From an uncultured Erythrobacter sp. (GTDB taxonomy: Bacteria; Pseudomonadota; Alphaproteobacteria; Sphingomonadales; Sphingomonadaceae), in NCBI GenBank assembly GCA_947493165.1, contig CANLPY010000001.1:806001-870000 (forward strand): a stretch of 64,000 nt of DNA, written 5' to 3'. Position numbers and translations under genes: made by a program. Below, one piece after another: positions 8,291 to 17,166 of the stretch (positions are counted from its first letter, which is position 1; every line of letters begins with the position of its first letter). A model generated the notes under the pieces. The model searched no databases, had not been told where the DNA came from, and saw only the letters and a program-made list of their open reading frames with translations.

Positions 8291-9808
8291 TTAGCCGCGC
8301 GCTTGGCTTCCACCAGAACGATTGCCCCCGCCGCCGCCAGGACCACGCCGCCGATTGCCGCCCGGACGGCCTCCGCCAGAATTGCCGCCGGGACGGCCGC
8401 CTTGGGGACGATCACCTTGAGGGCGATCGCCGCTATGTCCGCCATCGCGGTTGGGGCGACCTTTGCGCGCGCTGTGCTTTGGCTTGCTCTTTCGGAATGG
8501 TTTGCGCTCTTCACCGCCGCCTTCGCCCTGCGGTCTGCCACCACCTTGTGGACGTCCGCCGCCGTGCTTCTTCTTTGCGCCAAATGGCTTTGGCTTCACG
8601 CGCTGGCGTTGCTGTTTTGGCGCAGGCTTGGTCGGGCCAACCCCTTCGACAACCGCGCGGAAGTTTTCTGGCAGGTCAAGCCGGTCAAATTCCGCGTCTG
8701 TCGTGCGGTTGATGTCTTTGAGATACGCGCGCTCATCCTCGGCACAAAACGCAATCGCAACTCCGTCTTTGCCGGCACGCGCGGTGCGGCCGATGCGGTG
8801 AACATATTGCTCTGGCACATTGGGCAGTTCGTAATTGATCACGTGGCTAACACCCGGAATATCAATCCCGCGCGCGGCCACATCCGTCGCCACCAGCACA
8901 TTCGTTTTCGCCCGCTTAAACTCGCTTAGCGCGCGCTCCCGCTGGGGCTGAGACTTATTGCCATGAATGGCGTTGGCAGCGATGCCGCACTGGCTCAGTT
9001 TCTTCACGACGCGGTCTGCGCCATGCTTGGTCCGCGTAAAGATCAACACACGCTCAATCTTGCCCGGAACCGAGTGGCGTCCAGATAGCACCATTTCGAG
9101 GAGCGATTGCTTCTCATTCTGCTGCACCATGAAAAGGTACTGGTCGATCCGCTCTGCGGTGGAGGATTCCGGAGTAACCGAAACCTGCACCGGATTGTTG
9201 CAATAGCCCTTCACCAATTCCTTGATCTGCTTGGGCATCGTGGCGCTGAAAAACAGCGTCTGGCGGTCGCTCGGGACGAGATCGTTTATCCGGCGCAGCG
9301 CATGGATAAAGCCGAGGTCGAGCATTTGGTCGGCCTCGTCCAGAACCAGCACTTCAACGCCTGAAAGGTTGAATGCTTTCTGGTCGATCAGGTCGAGCAA
9401 GCGTCCCGGCGTCGCCACCAGCACATCAGTGCCGCGGTGCAGCTTATTACGGTCTTTGTTGACCGAGGTTCCGCCGACGATCGAGTGCACTTTCATGCCA
9501 GCCAGCGCGCCGTAGTCTTTCGCGCTCTGGGCGATCTGCCCGGCCAGTTCGCGGGTCGGCGCAAGGATCAGCATCCGGCAGGATTTGAACGGGATCTGGT
9601 TGTCACTTTCGCGTAGACGGTCGATGCCCGGCAGCATGAAAGCTGCGGTTTTGCCCGTTCCGGTTTGCGCAATGCCGAGCAAGTCCCGGCCTTCCAGAAC
9701 GGACGGGATCGCCTGTTCCTGAATGGGTGTTGGAGTGGTGTAGCCTTGCAGGTCCAATGCCTGAAGGATGGGCTGAGACAGCCCTAATTGGTCAAATGTA
9801 GTCGTCAT
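8291..9808 (-). CDS. DEAD-box ATP-dependent RNA helicase (RhlE-like)
   Basis: Unwinds or remodels RNA, probably in ribosome assembly or RNA decay. The helicase core spans about residues 1-375 and carries the Q motif, A-Q-T-G-T-G-K-T (I), P-T-R-E-L-A (Ia), D-E-A-D (II), S-A-T (III) and H-R-I-G-R-T-A-R-A-G (VI). The last 110 residues form a basic, Gly/Arg/Pro-rich tail with repeated G-G-R-P-Q-G and G-R-P-G-G-N blocks, an unstructured RNA-binding extension typical of RhlE-type proteins. The ATG is supported by the Q-motif position. Confidence 0.93.
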   Translation of the reverse strand: MTTTFDQLGLSQPILQALDLQGYTTPTPIQEQAIPSVLEGRDLLGIAQTGTGKTAAFMLPGIDRLRESDNQIPFKSCRMLILAPTRELAGQIAQSAKDYGALAGMKVHSIVGGTSVNKDRNKLHRGTDVLVATPGRLLDLIDQKAFNLSGVEVLVLDEADQMLDLGFIHALRRINDLVPSDRQTLFFSATMPKQIKELVKGYCNNPVQVSVTPESSTAERIDQYLFMVQQNEKQSLLEMVLSGRHSVPGKIERVLIFTRTKHGADRVVKKLSQCGIAANAIHGNKSQPQRERALSEFKRAKTNVLVATDVAARGIDIPGVSHVINYELPNVPEQYVHRIGRTARAGKDGVAIAFCAEDERAYLKDINRTTDAEFDRLDLPENFRAVVEGVGPTKPAPKQQRQRVKPKPFGAKKKHGGGRPQGGGRPQGEGGGEERKPFRKSKPKHSARKGRPNRDGGHSGDRPQGDRPQGGRPGGNSGGGRPGGNRRRGPGGGGGNRSGGSQARG

Positions 9809-10066
9809 GTTTGAGTGTTAAGCTCGCAATATGTGCGGCACGCTGGCCGGAAACCAGATGGAATCCGGGCGCGGTCGCGGTGGTTAAATAACCGCCCGCG
9901 TGAATAGGGAAGTCTGTTGGATAAACCGAAGTGCGGCCGGGGCGGATTGTTTGTCAGATCCGCCGCTTCACGCTGGCTCGCGCTCTTCGCTGTTGCAGCA
10001 TGTGGGCTTGAAAGAGGCGAAAGTCAAAGCAATTCGCGATCCTTGCCTCCACTCAATCATCAGTAT

Positions 10067-10576
10067 TTAGCCAGATACACAACGTGCCATCGCTTCAATT
10101 CGACTATTTGTCAGGCTGTGACGCATTGAAGCAGCATAAGAAACTGCTGAGTCAAAGTCTCCCCATGTTCGTATCACCCCGTGGTCCCTCAGCGCCCGAA
10201 TTGCGAAACAATCCGCGTTACGCTCCTGACTAGCTGACCCAAGACCAACTCCGAATGGTAGAGCGAGGTGCGCACATTCGTGGTAAAACACAAGGAGCGC
10301 AGCCCTATAAGGGATACGGTTCAATAGTCGCAAATCAAGCAGAATTAGCGGACCGTAACGCGGACTGTTTAGAGCATAACCACCACCATGTTGTGAGGCG
10401 AAGCGCGCTGCGGAGGGTGAAGTAAAAATTTGAACCGGCCTTCCATTAGCCGTCGTACAATTCAATGGAATGCCATTGAAATTCAGATAGTGTGACTGTG
10501 CGACTGCAGGCGTGGACATCGCAAATATCAGAGCAGCACCGAGTGCTAACAAGACGCGAAAAGCGGTAACAATCAC
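10067..10576 (-). CDS. exported HExxH protein, putative zinc metallopeptidase
   Basis: Unrecognised 169-residue protein with a signal peptide (hydrophobic residues 5-25, likely cleavage after A-V-A). It contains H-E-C-A-H near residue 106, a perfect HExxH zinc motif, followed about 18 residues later by E-R-N-A-D. The second Glu could be the third zinc ligand, as in gluzincins. Periplasmic metallopeptidase activity is therefore plausible but inferred. The GTG start overlaps the stop of the upstream exported protein by four bases (GTGA), so the two are probably co-translated. A/T content is higher than in the housekeeping neighbours. Confidence 0.72.
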   Translation of the reverse strand: MIVTAFRVLLALGAALIFAMSTPAVAQSHYLNFNGIPLNCTTANGRPVQIFTSPSAARFASQHGGGYALNSPRYGPLILLDLRLLNRIPYRAALLVFYHECAHLALPFGVGLGSASQERNADCFAIRALRDHGVIRTWGDFDSAVSYAASMRHSLTNSRIEAMARCVSG

Positions 10577-11106
10577 TCTCCGATCAATTCAGTGATGCGA
10601 GCACAATCGCTTTCAACCAGCATACGCCCCGCATACCACCGCCGAATATCTTGAAACCGCTCATCAATTCTAGAGGTAGAGCCATCATCAACAACGGGAG
10701 ACTCATAATTTTGTGAGTTTTCCCTAGCAAGACGATCCAGTTCTTTGTTGGCAAGCCCCCTCATAAATTCCAGAGTACGCCCAAGCTCAAAGTCCGAAGA
10801 AACATCTCCTGTCCCGATAATAAAGTACCTCCTCATCCCACTCAGATCTCTGTCGCCCTCTTCAATGAAAAGCTCCCAGAATTTCTTCCCCTGTTCGTAG
10901 CCGTATCGAATAAATTCCTCTCGATCAGCAAACTTTTTCGCTTCATTCGCTGCCTGTGAACAAATAAAAGAGTCAATAGAATTACCAGTCAAATCGGCAG
11001 CCAATACACGGTTTGCCTCTATTTCGTCAGCGGTTTGTGCCTGAGCGAATGCTCCTTGAGAAAGACAAAGGCCAATAAAACAACAAAATGCGAACGACTT
11101 TTTCAT
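10573..11106 (-). CDS. hypothetical exported protein, partner of the HExxH protein
   Basis: Unrecognised 177-residue protein. It has a clear signal peptide (M-K-K-S then hydrophobic to A-F-A-Q-A) and a mature region rich in charged helix-forming residues with several isolated Cys. Its stop overlaps the start of the downstream HExxH protein by four bases. Coupled translation and shared export suggest the two act together in the periplasm, for example as a peptidase and its inhibitor or substrate; this is inference. Codon use looks A/T-richer than pgi or the helicase. Confidence 0.68.
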   Translation of the reverse strand: MKKSFAFCCFIGLCLSQGAFAQAQTADEIEANRVLAADLTGNSIDSFICSQAANEAKKFADREEFIRYGYEQGKKFWELFIEEGDRDLSGMRRYFIIGTGDVSSDFELGRTLEFMRGLANKELDRLARENSQNYESPVVDDGSTSRIDERFQDIRRWYAGRMLVESDCARITELIGE

Positions 11107-11180
11107 AACTACCCCTTACGCTTCCGGCTCTGTAACTTGCAGACGAGTATGAAAAAGGCAATCGGCAAAAACGACCAACC

Positions 11181-12725
11181 TCACCCCATCCCAGCCGCTT
11201 TCATCAGCGCCTTCGTGCTCGCGTCGAAATTGCCCTCGCCTGCATCAATGTCCTTCGCCATTTTCTTGCCCAGCTCCACGCCAAACTGATCGAACGGGTT
11301 GATGCCCATCAGAACTGCGTTCGCGAACGTGCGATGCTCGTGAAATGCGATCAATGCGCCTAGCGCCGCGGCGTCCAGATCATCGACCAGCATCATCGCG
11401 CTGGGCCGGTCCCCGGGGAAGGCTCGCGCAGGGTCTTTGCCATCGGCGGACATATTGCCGCCCGCCATCAGGGCGGCGCCTTGGGCAAAGCAATTGATCA
11501 GCAGGCTCTTGTGATGCGCAGGGTCCAGCTCATCCCCCGGCGCGATGCTGGCGATAAAGTCGACCGGGATCAGATGCGTGCCTTGGTGCAGCAATTGGAA
11601 CACCGCGTGCTGCGCATCCGTGCCCACTCCGCCCCAAGTCACAGCCGCTGTTGGCAGGCCAACCGGTATGCCGTCTTTCAAAACCCGCTTTCCGTTCGAC
11701 TCCATCTCAAGCTGTTGGAGATAGTCCGGCAACAATGTCAGCCGCTCATCATAGGCAAACACCGCGCGCGTCTGACATCCGCGTGCGCGGGTGTAATATT
11801 GATCCGCAAAAGCTGCGAGCAGCGGCAGGTTCGCCCGGCCCTCGGCTTCACGGAAATGCGTATCAATCGCCTGCGCGCCCGCCAGCATCGCTTGGAAATC
11901 CTCCATCCCCACCGCAATCGCGACGGGAAAGCCAATGCTCGACCACAGTGAGTAACGCCCGCCAACGCTTTCAGGGAATGGCAGAATGCGCGTTTCATCA
12001 ACGCCCCACTTCACCGCGCCTTCGGGATTGGCCGTGAGCGCAACAACGCGGCCGGCGGGGTCATCGACGCCGTTTTCTTCCAGCCATTTGAGCGCGCTGG
12101 CTGCATTGGTCATCGTTTCAGTGGTGGTGAAAGTTTTCGATGCAATCGCGATCAGCGTCGTTGCCGGGTCACATGCCGCGAACGCCTGCTCCAGCGCTAG
12201 GCCATCAATGTTAGAGACGACATGCACATCGACCAGCGTGAGATCACGCCCCAGAGCGTCAACTGCCAATGCTGGGCCAAGCGCCGATCCGCCAATACCG
12301 ATATGGATGAGGTGATTGATCTCTCCCAATGCGCCCTGATGGATCGCCTCCACCAGAATGCCCATGCGCGCGGTCAACGCTTCGGCCTCTTCCACCTGTG
12401 CCTCTGTGCCGCTGCCGCGCATTGCTCCGTGGGTCGCCGCGCGCCCTTCTGTCGCGTTGACAATGCCGCCATTGAACAGCGCTTCTCTTTGACCGGCAAA
12501 ATCCTGATGTTTTGCCAAGGCTTCCAGCTTAGCCAGCACATCATCATCCAGATGCGTTTTGGACCAGTCGAACAGGATGCCCAATTCGCCAAGGTCGTCA
12601 AGAGACGCCTCAAGCCGCTGGCTCATCTTGCCGACGCGATCCGTGTCAGCATCGAACAATTCGGTGAGGCTAGGCTGGGGAAGCGCGCAAATCGCGTCCC
12701 AGGCGGTGGAAATCGGATCGGTCAT
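11181..12725 (-). CDS. pgi: glucose-6-phosphate isomerase
   Basis: Interconverts glucose-6-phosphate and fructose-6-phosphate. About 514 residues with the family signatures G-G-R-Y-S-L-W-S-S-I-G near residue 255, I-H-I-G-I-G-G-S-A-L-G-P for phosphate binding, and D-Q-F-G-V-E-L-G-K-K near the C-terminus. I chose ATG 12723-12725 because AAGGGA lies about eight bases upstream of it; an ATG nine codons earlier has no such site. It is divergent from lepB, with 50 bases shared by both promoters. Confidence 0.95.
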   Translation of the reverse strand: MTDPISTAWDAICALPQPSLTELFDADTDRVGKMSQRLEASLDDLGELGILFDWSKTHLDDDVLAKLEALAKHQDFAGQREALFNGGIVNATEGRAATHGAMRGSGTEAQVEEAEALTARMGILVEAIHQGALGEINHLIHIGIGGSALGPALAVDALGRDLTLVDVHVVSNIDGLALEQAFAACDPATTLIAIASKTFTTTETMTNAASALKWLEENGVDDPAGRVVALTANPEGAVKWGVDETRILPFPESVGGRYSLWSSIGFPVAIAVGMEDFQAMLAGAQAIDTHFREAEGRANLPLLAAFADQYYTRARGCQTRAVFAYDERLTLLPDYLQQLEMESNGKRVLKDGIPVGLPTAAVTWGGVGTDAQHAVFQLLHQGTHLIPVDFIASIAPGDELDPAHHKSLLINCFAQGAALMAGGNMSADGKDPARAFPGDRPSAMMLVDDLDAAALGALIAFHEHRTFANAVLMGINPFDQFGVELGKKMAKDIDAGEGNFDASTKALMKAAGMG

Positions 12726-12775
12726 TGGCAAATTCCCTTGGCGTGATTGCATCTGCGCGGTTAGGGACCGGGGCG

Positions 12776-13627
12776 ATGAATGTTAAGACCCAAACTGATA
12801 GCGATACACCGGCTGGTGACGTATGCGCGGCTGCAACTGAGGAAGAAAAGCCGGAAAGCCTCGCCAGCTTTGCCTTTTTCGTGCTGAAGCTGGTGCTGGT
12901 CGTGCTGATTTTCCGTAGCTTCGTTTTCTCCCCGTTTTCGATTCCGTCAGAAAGTATGCTGCCGCGTTTGTGGAACGGCGATTATCTGCTCGCGGCGAAA
13001 TGGCCTTATGGTTTTTCAAACAACTCGCTGCCGCTTGGGGCACCGTTAATTCCGGGCCGAGTACTCGCGGGAGAACCTGAGGCCGGCGATGTCGTCATCT
13101 TCAAGCATCCGATTGACGGCGCAGACTATATTAAGCGCGTGATTGCGCTGCCCGGCGACAGCATCGGCATAATCGATGGTCAGGTGGTGCTGAACGGTGA
13201 GTTAGTTCCCAAAGAACGGATCGAGGATTTCATCATCCCAGTCTCACCCAACACCGGCTGCGCATGGGGCGCAGAGCAGCGCACCGATGATGATGGCGCA
13301 GGCGTGTGCGCCTATGCGCAATATCGCGAAACCCTACCCAATGGCGCCGCGTATAATGTGCTCGATTTTGGTCCGACGAATTCTGACAATAAGGCGCCAG
13401 TTATCGTCCCCGAAGGACGCATGTTCGTGATGGGCGACAACCGTGACAATTCACAAGACAGCCGCTTTGTCGCGGCTGCGGGCGGCGGTGTTGGCCTTGT
13501 TCCGCAAGACAATCTGGTTGGCCGTGCAAGCGTCATCATGTGGTCAACCGATGGCGGGGCCGAATGGGTTATGCCTTGGACATGGTTCAGCGCCGCGCGT
13601 TGGGGCCGGATGGGAGGCGGGCTGTGA
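12776..13627 (+). CDS. lepB: signal peptidase I
   Basis: Inner-membrane serine protease that removes signal peptides from secreted proteins. After an acidic N-terminus and one membrane segment comes S-I-P-S-E-S-M-L-P containing the catalytic Ser. The segment Y-I-K-R-V-I-A-L-P-G-D holds the catalytic Lys, and M-G-D-N-R-D-N-S-Q-D-S-R completes the family box. ATG at 12776 is chosen because AGGGACCGGGG precedes it; the upstream frame would run into the pgi promoter. The 283-residue protein is first in the lepB-rnc-era operon. Confidence 0.94.
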   Translation: MNVKTQTDSDTPAGDVCAAATEEEKPESLASFAFFVLKLVLVVLIFRSFVFSPFSIPSESMLPRLWNGDYLLAAKWPYGFSNNSLPLGAPLIPGRVLAGEPEAGDVVIFKHPIDGADYIKRVIALPGDSIGIIDGQVVLNGELVPKERIEDFIIPVSPNTGCAWGAEQRTDDDGAGVCAYAQYRETLPNGAAYNVLDFGPTNSDNKAPVIVPEGRMFVMGDNRDNSQDSRFVAAAGGGVGLVPQDNLVGRASVIMWSTDGGAEWVMPWTWFSAARWGRMGGGL

Positions 13628-14334
13628 GCGGCGCGCCACTCGATCGCCTTGGTGATTCGACGACCAAATGGCTGACTGAACTTGGACTTGAGGTGCGCGG
13701 GGAAGCCCCGTGGCTCGAAGCGCTGACGCATGGCAGCGTGCAAGGCCATGTGCCCAATGGCGGGCGCCAGATGAAAGATTATCAGCGGCTCGAATTTTTG
13801 GGCGACAGGGTCCTAGGCCTCTCGGTTGCAGATTGGCTTTACCGCCGTGGCGATGCGCCCGAAGGCAAACTGTCACAGCGGCTCAATGCTCTGGTCAGCG
13901 GGGTGACCTGCGCGCGGATTGCGCGGTCAATTGGGTTGGCAGAGCATTTGCGCCTCGGAAAACAAGCGCGCGAAGATGGCGGCGCGGATAGCGACAATAT
14001 CCTTGGCGATGTAATGGAGGCGCTGATCGGTGCGTGCTTTATCGAGCATGGTTTTGAGGTCGCTCGAGACTTTATTTACCGCGCTTGGGATAAAGAACTT
14101 GCCGGTAAAGCGGGTGAGGCAAAGCACCCCAAATCCGCCTTGCAAGAATGGGCAGCGGGCAATAGCCATCGCTCACCGGACTACGAAATTGTTGGCCGAA
14201 GCGGACCAGATCATGCCGCGCGTTTTACCGTTCGGGTTAGCGTGCACAACGTCGGTGAGGCTGAGGCCACCGCCGCAAGCAAATCTGAAGCAGAAAAGCG
14301 AGCGGCCACGGTATTTATGGAGCAATTTGGATGA
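13624..14334 (+). CDS. rnc: ribonuclease III
   Basis: Double-stranded RNA endonuclease for rRNA and mRNA processing. The start is GTG 13624-13626, overlapping the lepB stop (GTGA), with GGGAGGC seven bases upstream; a longer frame upstream lies inside lepB. The 236-residue product has the catalytic signature R-L-E-F-L-G-D-R-V-L near residue 52, a second acidic cluster G-D-V-M-E-A-L-I-G-A, and a C-terminal dsRNA-binding domain ending K-S-E-A-E-K-R-A-A. It overlaps era by four bases. Confidence 0.95.
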   Translation: MSGAPLDRLGDSTTKWLTELGLEVRGEAPWLEALTHGSVQGHVPNGGRQMKDYQRLEFLGDRVLGLSVADWLYRRGDAPEGKLSQRLNALVSGVTCARIARSIGLAEHLRLGKQAREDGGADSDNILGDVMEALIGACFIEHGFEVARDFIYRAWDKELAGKAGEAKHPKSALQEWAAGNSHRSPDYEIVGRSGPDHAARFTVRVSVHNVGEAEATAASKSEAEKRAATVFMEQFG

Positions 14335-15248
14335 GCGCCGAGACTGGCACAAAATGCGGAGTGGTAGCAGTTATTGGCGCGCCTAATGCAGGCAAATCAA
14401 CGCTGGTCAACCAGATGGTCGGGCAAAAGGTCGCGATCACATCGCACAAAGCGCAAACGACCCGCGCGCGGATGCTGGGCATTGCCTTGCACCCGGCAAA
14501 GGATCCCGAAACGCAGATGATCCTGGTCGACACGCCCGGCATCTTTGAACCGCGCAGGCGGCTTGATCGCGCGATGGTCAGCGCGGCTTGGGAAGGCGCG
14601 GAAAGCGCCGATGCAATCCTGCTGATTGTCGATCCGATCAAGCAACGCCGTCATGAATTGATCCCGCTGCTTGAAGCACTTGAGAAACGGCCAGAGCAAA
14701 AAATTCTGGTGCTGAACAAGGTTGACCGCGCAAAGAAAGAACCACTTCTGGCGCTCGCGCAGGAGCTAGACGAACAGATTGATTTTGAACAGATATTCTT
14801 CGTCTCTGCGCTGACCGGTGACGGCGTAGCCGAGATGATGGAAGCGCTTGGCAAAATGATACCGGCTGGACCGTGGATGTACCCCGAGGATCAGGTGTCG
14901 GATGCGAGCGAACGCTTGTTAGCAGCTGAGATTACGCGCGAGCAGATTTACAGCCAATTGCACGAAGAATTGCCGTATGACGCAGCGGTGCGCCCTGAGA
15001 AATACGAAATGCGTGCTGATGGCTCGGTCGAGGTGCGCCAGCAAATCGTGATCGCACGCGACAGCCAAAAGCCGATTGTGCTTGGCAAGGGCGGCCAGCG
15101 GATCAAGGAAATCGGCGAAGCGGCACGCAAAGAGCTAAGCGAAATTCTGGGCGTGAAAGTGCATCTATTTTTGCACGTCAAAGTCTCTGAAAACTGGTCA
15201 GAGGACAAGGAAGTGTTCGAAGAAATGGGCCTCGACTGGGTGAAATGA
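14331..15248 (+). CDS. era: GTPase Era
   Basis: GTPase that binds the 3' end of 16S rRNA during 30S maturation. The 305-residue protein has G1 G-A-P-N-A-G-K-S-T, G3 D-T-P-G and G4 N-K-V-D. Its C-terminal KH domain contains V-L-G-K-G-G-Q-R-I-K near residue 250. The ATG overlaps the rnc stop (ATGA), and its own stop overlaps the next gene the same way, indicating a tightly coupled operon. Confidence 0.96.
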   Translation: MSAETGTKCGVVAVIGAPNAGKSTLVNQMVGQKVAITSHKAQTTRARMLGIALHPAKDPETQMILVDTPGIFEPRRRLDRAMVSAAWEGAESADAILLIVDPIKQRRHELIPLLEALEKRPEQKILVLNKVDRAKKEPLLALAQELDEQIDFEQIFFVSALTGDGVAEMMEALGKMIPAGPWMYPEDQVSDASERLLAAEITREQIYSQLHEELPYDAAVRPEKYEMRADGSVEVRQQIVIARDSQKPIVLGKGGQRIKEIGEAARKELSEILGVKVHLFLHVKVSENWSEDKEVFEEMGLDWVK

Positions 15249-15889
15249 GCACACGGCCGCTTAGAAAGTTCGTCAAACGATACACGACGCTTTCCAGCGC
15301 GTTGCAAACGCTCAATCAGAAAAAGCTCGTATTGCTGAGCCCATCGAAATGGGACGATGCCAACGACGCCTATTTCATGGACTTGTATCGCGCGAAAACA
15401 TCCTCGCCATCAGTGCTCGCCCTTTGCTGCACGATGGCGAAGGAAACCTATCACCATTGGCGCGTCTTCACATCTGGCATTGATGGCGTTTCAATCGAAT
15501 TCCACCGCGAACCCCTCGAAGAGGCGGTCGAAGGGCAGGTTGGTTTTCGTGCTGGCCCCGTCGAATACCTTGGCGTCAATGAATTGGACGGGCGAAGCGG
15601 AAAACACCTCAGTTCTCTGCCATTTGTGAAGCGCGAGGGCTATGCCGATGAACGCGAATGGCGGATCATCAAGCAATGCGATGAGGTGCGCGAATTCGCC
15701 GACTTAGCTATTGAATTATCTTGGATCAGCAGCATCACTTTCAGTCCTTGGATGCCCCCTAGCCTGACCGATAACTTGCGCGGCATAATCAAAACAATTG
15801 TGCCTGATGCGAAGATTTCTCTCCGATCCAGCAGCCTGACGAACAGCAGGGCGTGGAAAGATGCAGGCCGAAAGCTCGCGGACAGCTAA
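15245..15889 (+). CDS. DUF2971 family protein
   Basis: 214-residue soluble protein. The layout fits DUF2971: an early L-L-S-P-S-K-W-D-D-A-N-D (the family's usual 'F-x-x-P-x-x-F-N-D-P-x-D'), the mid segment C-C-T-M-A-K-E-T-Y-H-H-W, G-V-S-I-E-F and the late Y-A-D-E-R-E-W-R. Biochemical function of the family is unknown; members often occur in defence-related or mobile settings. It starts with ATG overlapping the era stop, so it is the last gene of the lepB-rnc-era transcript, an unusual position for such a gene. Confidence 0.78.
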   Translation: MSTRPLRKFVKRYTTLSSALQTLNQKKLVLLSPSKWDDANDAYFMDLYRAKTSSPSVLALCCTMAKETYHHWRVFTSGIDGVSIEFHREPLEEAVEGQVGFRAGPVEYLGVNELDGRSGKHLSSLPFVKREGYADEREWRIIKQCDEVREFADLAIELSWISSITFSPWMPPSLTDNLRGIIKTIVPDAKISLRSSSLTNSRAWKDAGRKLADS

Positions 15890-16003
15890 ACGGCAGCTCA
15901 TCGGCACGATGTGCTAAGCCGATTGTCCTAGTGCCTCTGCCCAATCGCGGCGTATCCTCAGCGAACGTATCAAACACTCCTCATCAACAATGGACTGTTT
16001 GAG

Positions 16004-16162
16004 ATGAAGACTATGACTGAATTTGAAGTCACCAACGTCACCGGTGCTGGAATCATTGAAGAAATCGAAAAGCGTCATCCCGGCGGCGAATGGTTCGGTA
16101 GCAGCTACGTCCCGAACGGCTGCCCGCACCCAGAGCCCGATTGGCGTCCACTACCTTATTAA
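16004..16162 (+). CDS. possible 52-residue small protein
   Basis: A short frame from ATG 16004 to TAA 16160-16162. The product begins M-K-T-M-T-E-F-E-V-T, has a charged helix-like middle (I-I-E-E-I-E-K-R-H) and ends in a Gly/Pro/aromatic-rich tail (C-P-H-P-E-P-D-W-R-P-L-P-Y). Composition looks protein-like, and the frame fills an otherwise empty gap. A competing longer frame (16023-16241) has less protein-like composition. There is no strong ribosome site, only GAG at the start. I do not recognise it. Confidence 0.38.
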   Translation: MKTMTEFEVTNVTGAGIIEEIEKRHPGGEWFGSSYVPNGCPHPEPDWRPLPY

Positions 16163-16244
16163 AATACGGGCGATTCACAACGGCAGCGTCGCATTCCCTC
16201 GCGGCGCTGCCATCCGCGTTGGCAAGCCGCAGGAGCACTAAACC

Positions 16245-16427
16245 CTAACGTTTCTTTGCGATCTTGATCTTCTGCTGCTTGGCAAAGCTTTTGGTGGAAT
16301 CTTCGCTACGGTTCAGCGCCTTGGCGATCTGTTTGAGCCCCTGCCCCTTGGACGCGAGCAATTTTAGCCGCCCTGCCTCTTCGGCGTTCCACGGTTGTTT
16401 GTGACGTTCAAAGCGTTCTTTACCCAT
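16245..16427 (-). CDS. small basic SANT/Myb-like helical protein
   Basis: 60-residue basic protein. W-N-A-E-E-A-G-R-L-K-L-L-A-S-K-G followed by I-A-K-A-L-N-R-S-E-D-S matches the helix-turn-helix spacing of small Myb/SANT-like or GcrA-like DNA-binding peptides (W..EE...L..L...G.....IA..L.R). It ends in a Lys-rich tail. A DNA-binding or regulatory role is inferred from that pattern. It is followed on the same strand, upstream, by the response-regulator gene. Confidence 0.72.
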   Translation of the reverse strand: MGKERFERHKQPWNAEEAGRLKLLASKGQGLKQIAKALNRSEDSTKSFAKQQKIKIAKKR

Positions 16428-16483
16428 GCCCTTTCCCTAGACGTAGAGCGCGGGAATGGCGAGCGGCAAGCGCCCCTGCCGCC

Positions 16484-17122
16484 TCAGCCCTTGCTGACTT
16501 TTTCCAGCTTTGCTCGAAGGCTCGGTTCGTCAAACGGTTTGACGATGTAGTCGTCTGCGCCAGCGCTGATCCCTTCGTGGATGTCGGCTGCATCACCTTT
16601 GGACGTGCAAAACACCACCGTTGGCGCATGGGGCGTTGGAATAGCTCGCAATTGGCGCACAAATTCGATCCCGTCCATTTCTGGCATTTGCCAATCGGTC
16701 AGAACCAGATGCGGCATACTTTTCTTGCAACGCGCGAGACCTTCTTCGCCATTTTCCGCTTCGATGGGAACATAGCCGAGGCTTTTTGCGATCTTGCTAG
16801 ACACTTTGCGGATCACCCGGCTGTCATCGACGATCAGGCAAACCTTTGCGGCTGCCTGCTGAACATCAGCCCCTTCGCCGCCGCGCATTGCCTTGGCCGC
16901 GGCAACGATGGAATCGGTGTCGTTGCCGCCGGTCGCTGGCGCTGGCTGATCTTCACGCGCTTCGACAGCGCTGCTTGCTGGGGCAGCCTTTGGCGCGGCG
17001 TCAGGCGCCGTTTTTGCTTGCTCAGTTTGGGCCGTCTCGTTTGCCGCAGGTTCGCCGTCAGGCGCGCCTTTTGCCGCAGCGAGTTTTTCAGCAAGAGTCT
17101 TGCCTTCCATCGCTTGGTTCAT
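16484..17122 (-). CDS. CheY-like response regulator with long disordered N-terminus
   Basis: 212 residues. Residues 1-92 are Ala/Pro/Glu-rich and low in complexity. Residues 94-210 form a receiver domain with the acidic pair at D99-D100, the phospho-acceptor in L-T-D-W-Q-M-P near D143, C-T-S-K in the Thr/Ser switch region and I-V-K-P-F-D with the conserved Lys. There is no output domain, so it works as a single-domain regulator or phosphate relay. The start could also be Met5. No kinase is adjacent. Confidence 0.9.
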   Translation of the reverse strand: MNQAMEGKTLAEKLAAAKGAPDGEPAANETAQTEQAKTAPDAAPKAAPASSAVEAREDQPAPATGGNDTDSIVAAAKAMRGGEGADVQQAAAKVCLIVDDSRVIRKVSSKIAKSLGYVPIEAENGEEGLARCKKSMPHLVLTDWQMPEMDGIEFVRQLRAIPTPHAPTVVFCTSKGDAADIHEGISAGADDYIVKPFDEPSLRAKLEKVSKG

Positions 17123-17166
17123 GCGTGCCTGGCCGCCCGGTGATTTGGGCCCAGTGGTGCGTTTGA

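Noticed and set aside
8126-8929. Plus-strand open frame of 267 codons
   Set aside because: Shadow of the helicase tail and MFS N-terminus; biased by the Gly/Arg-rich repeat on the other strand.
9809-10066. Possible small gene upstream of the helicase (plus frame 9917-10129)
   Set aside because: Composition is not protein-like and it overlaps the HExxH gene; no ribosome site seen.
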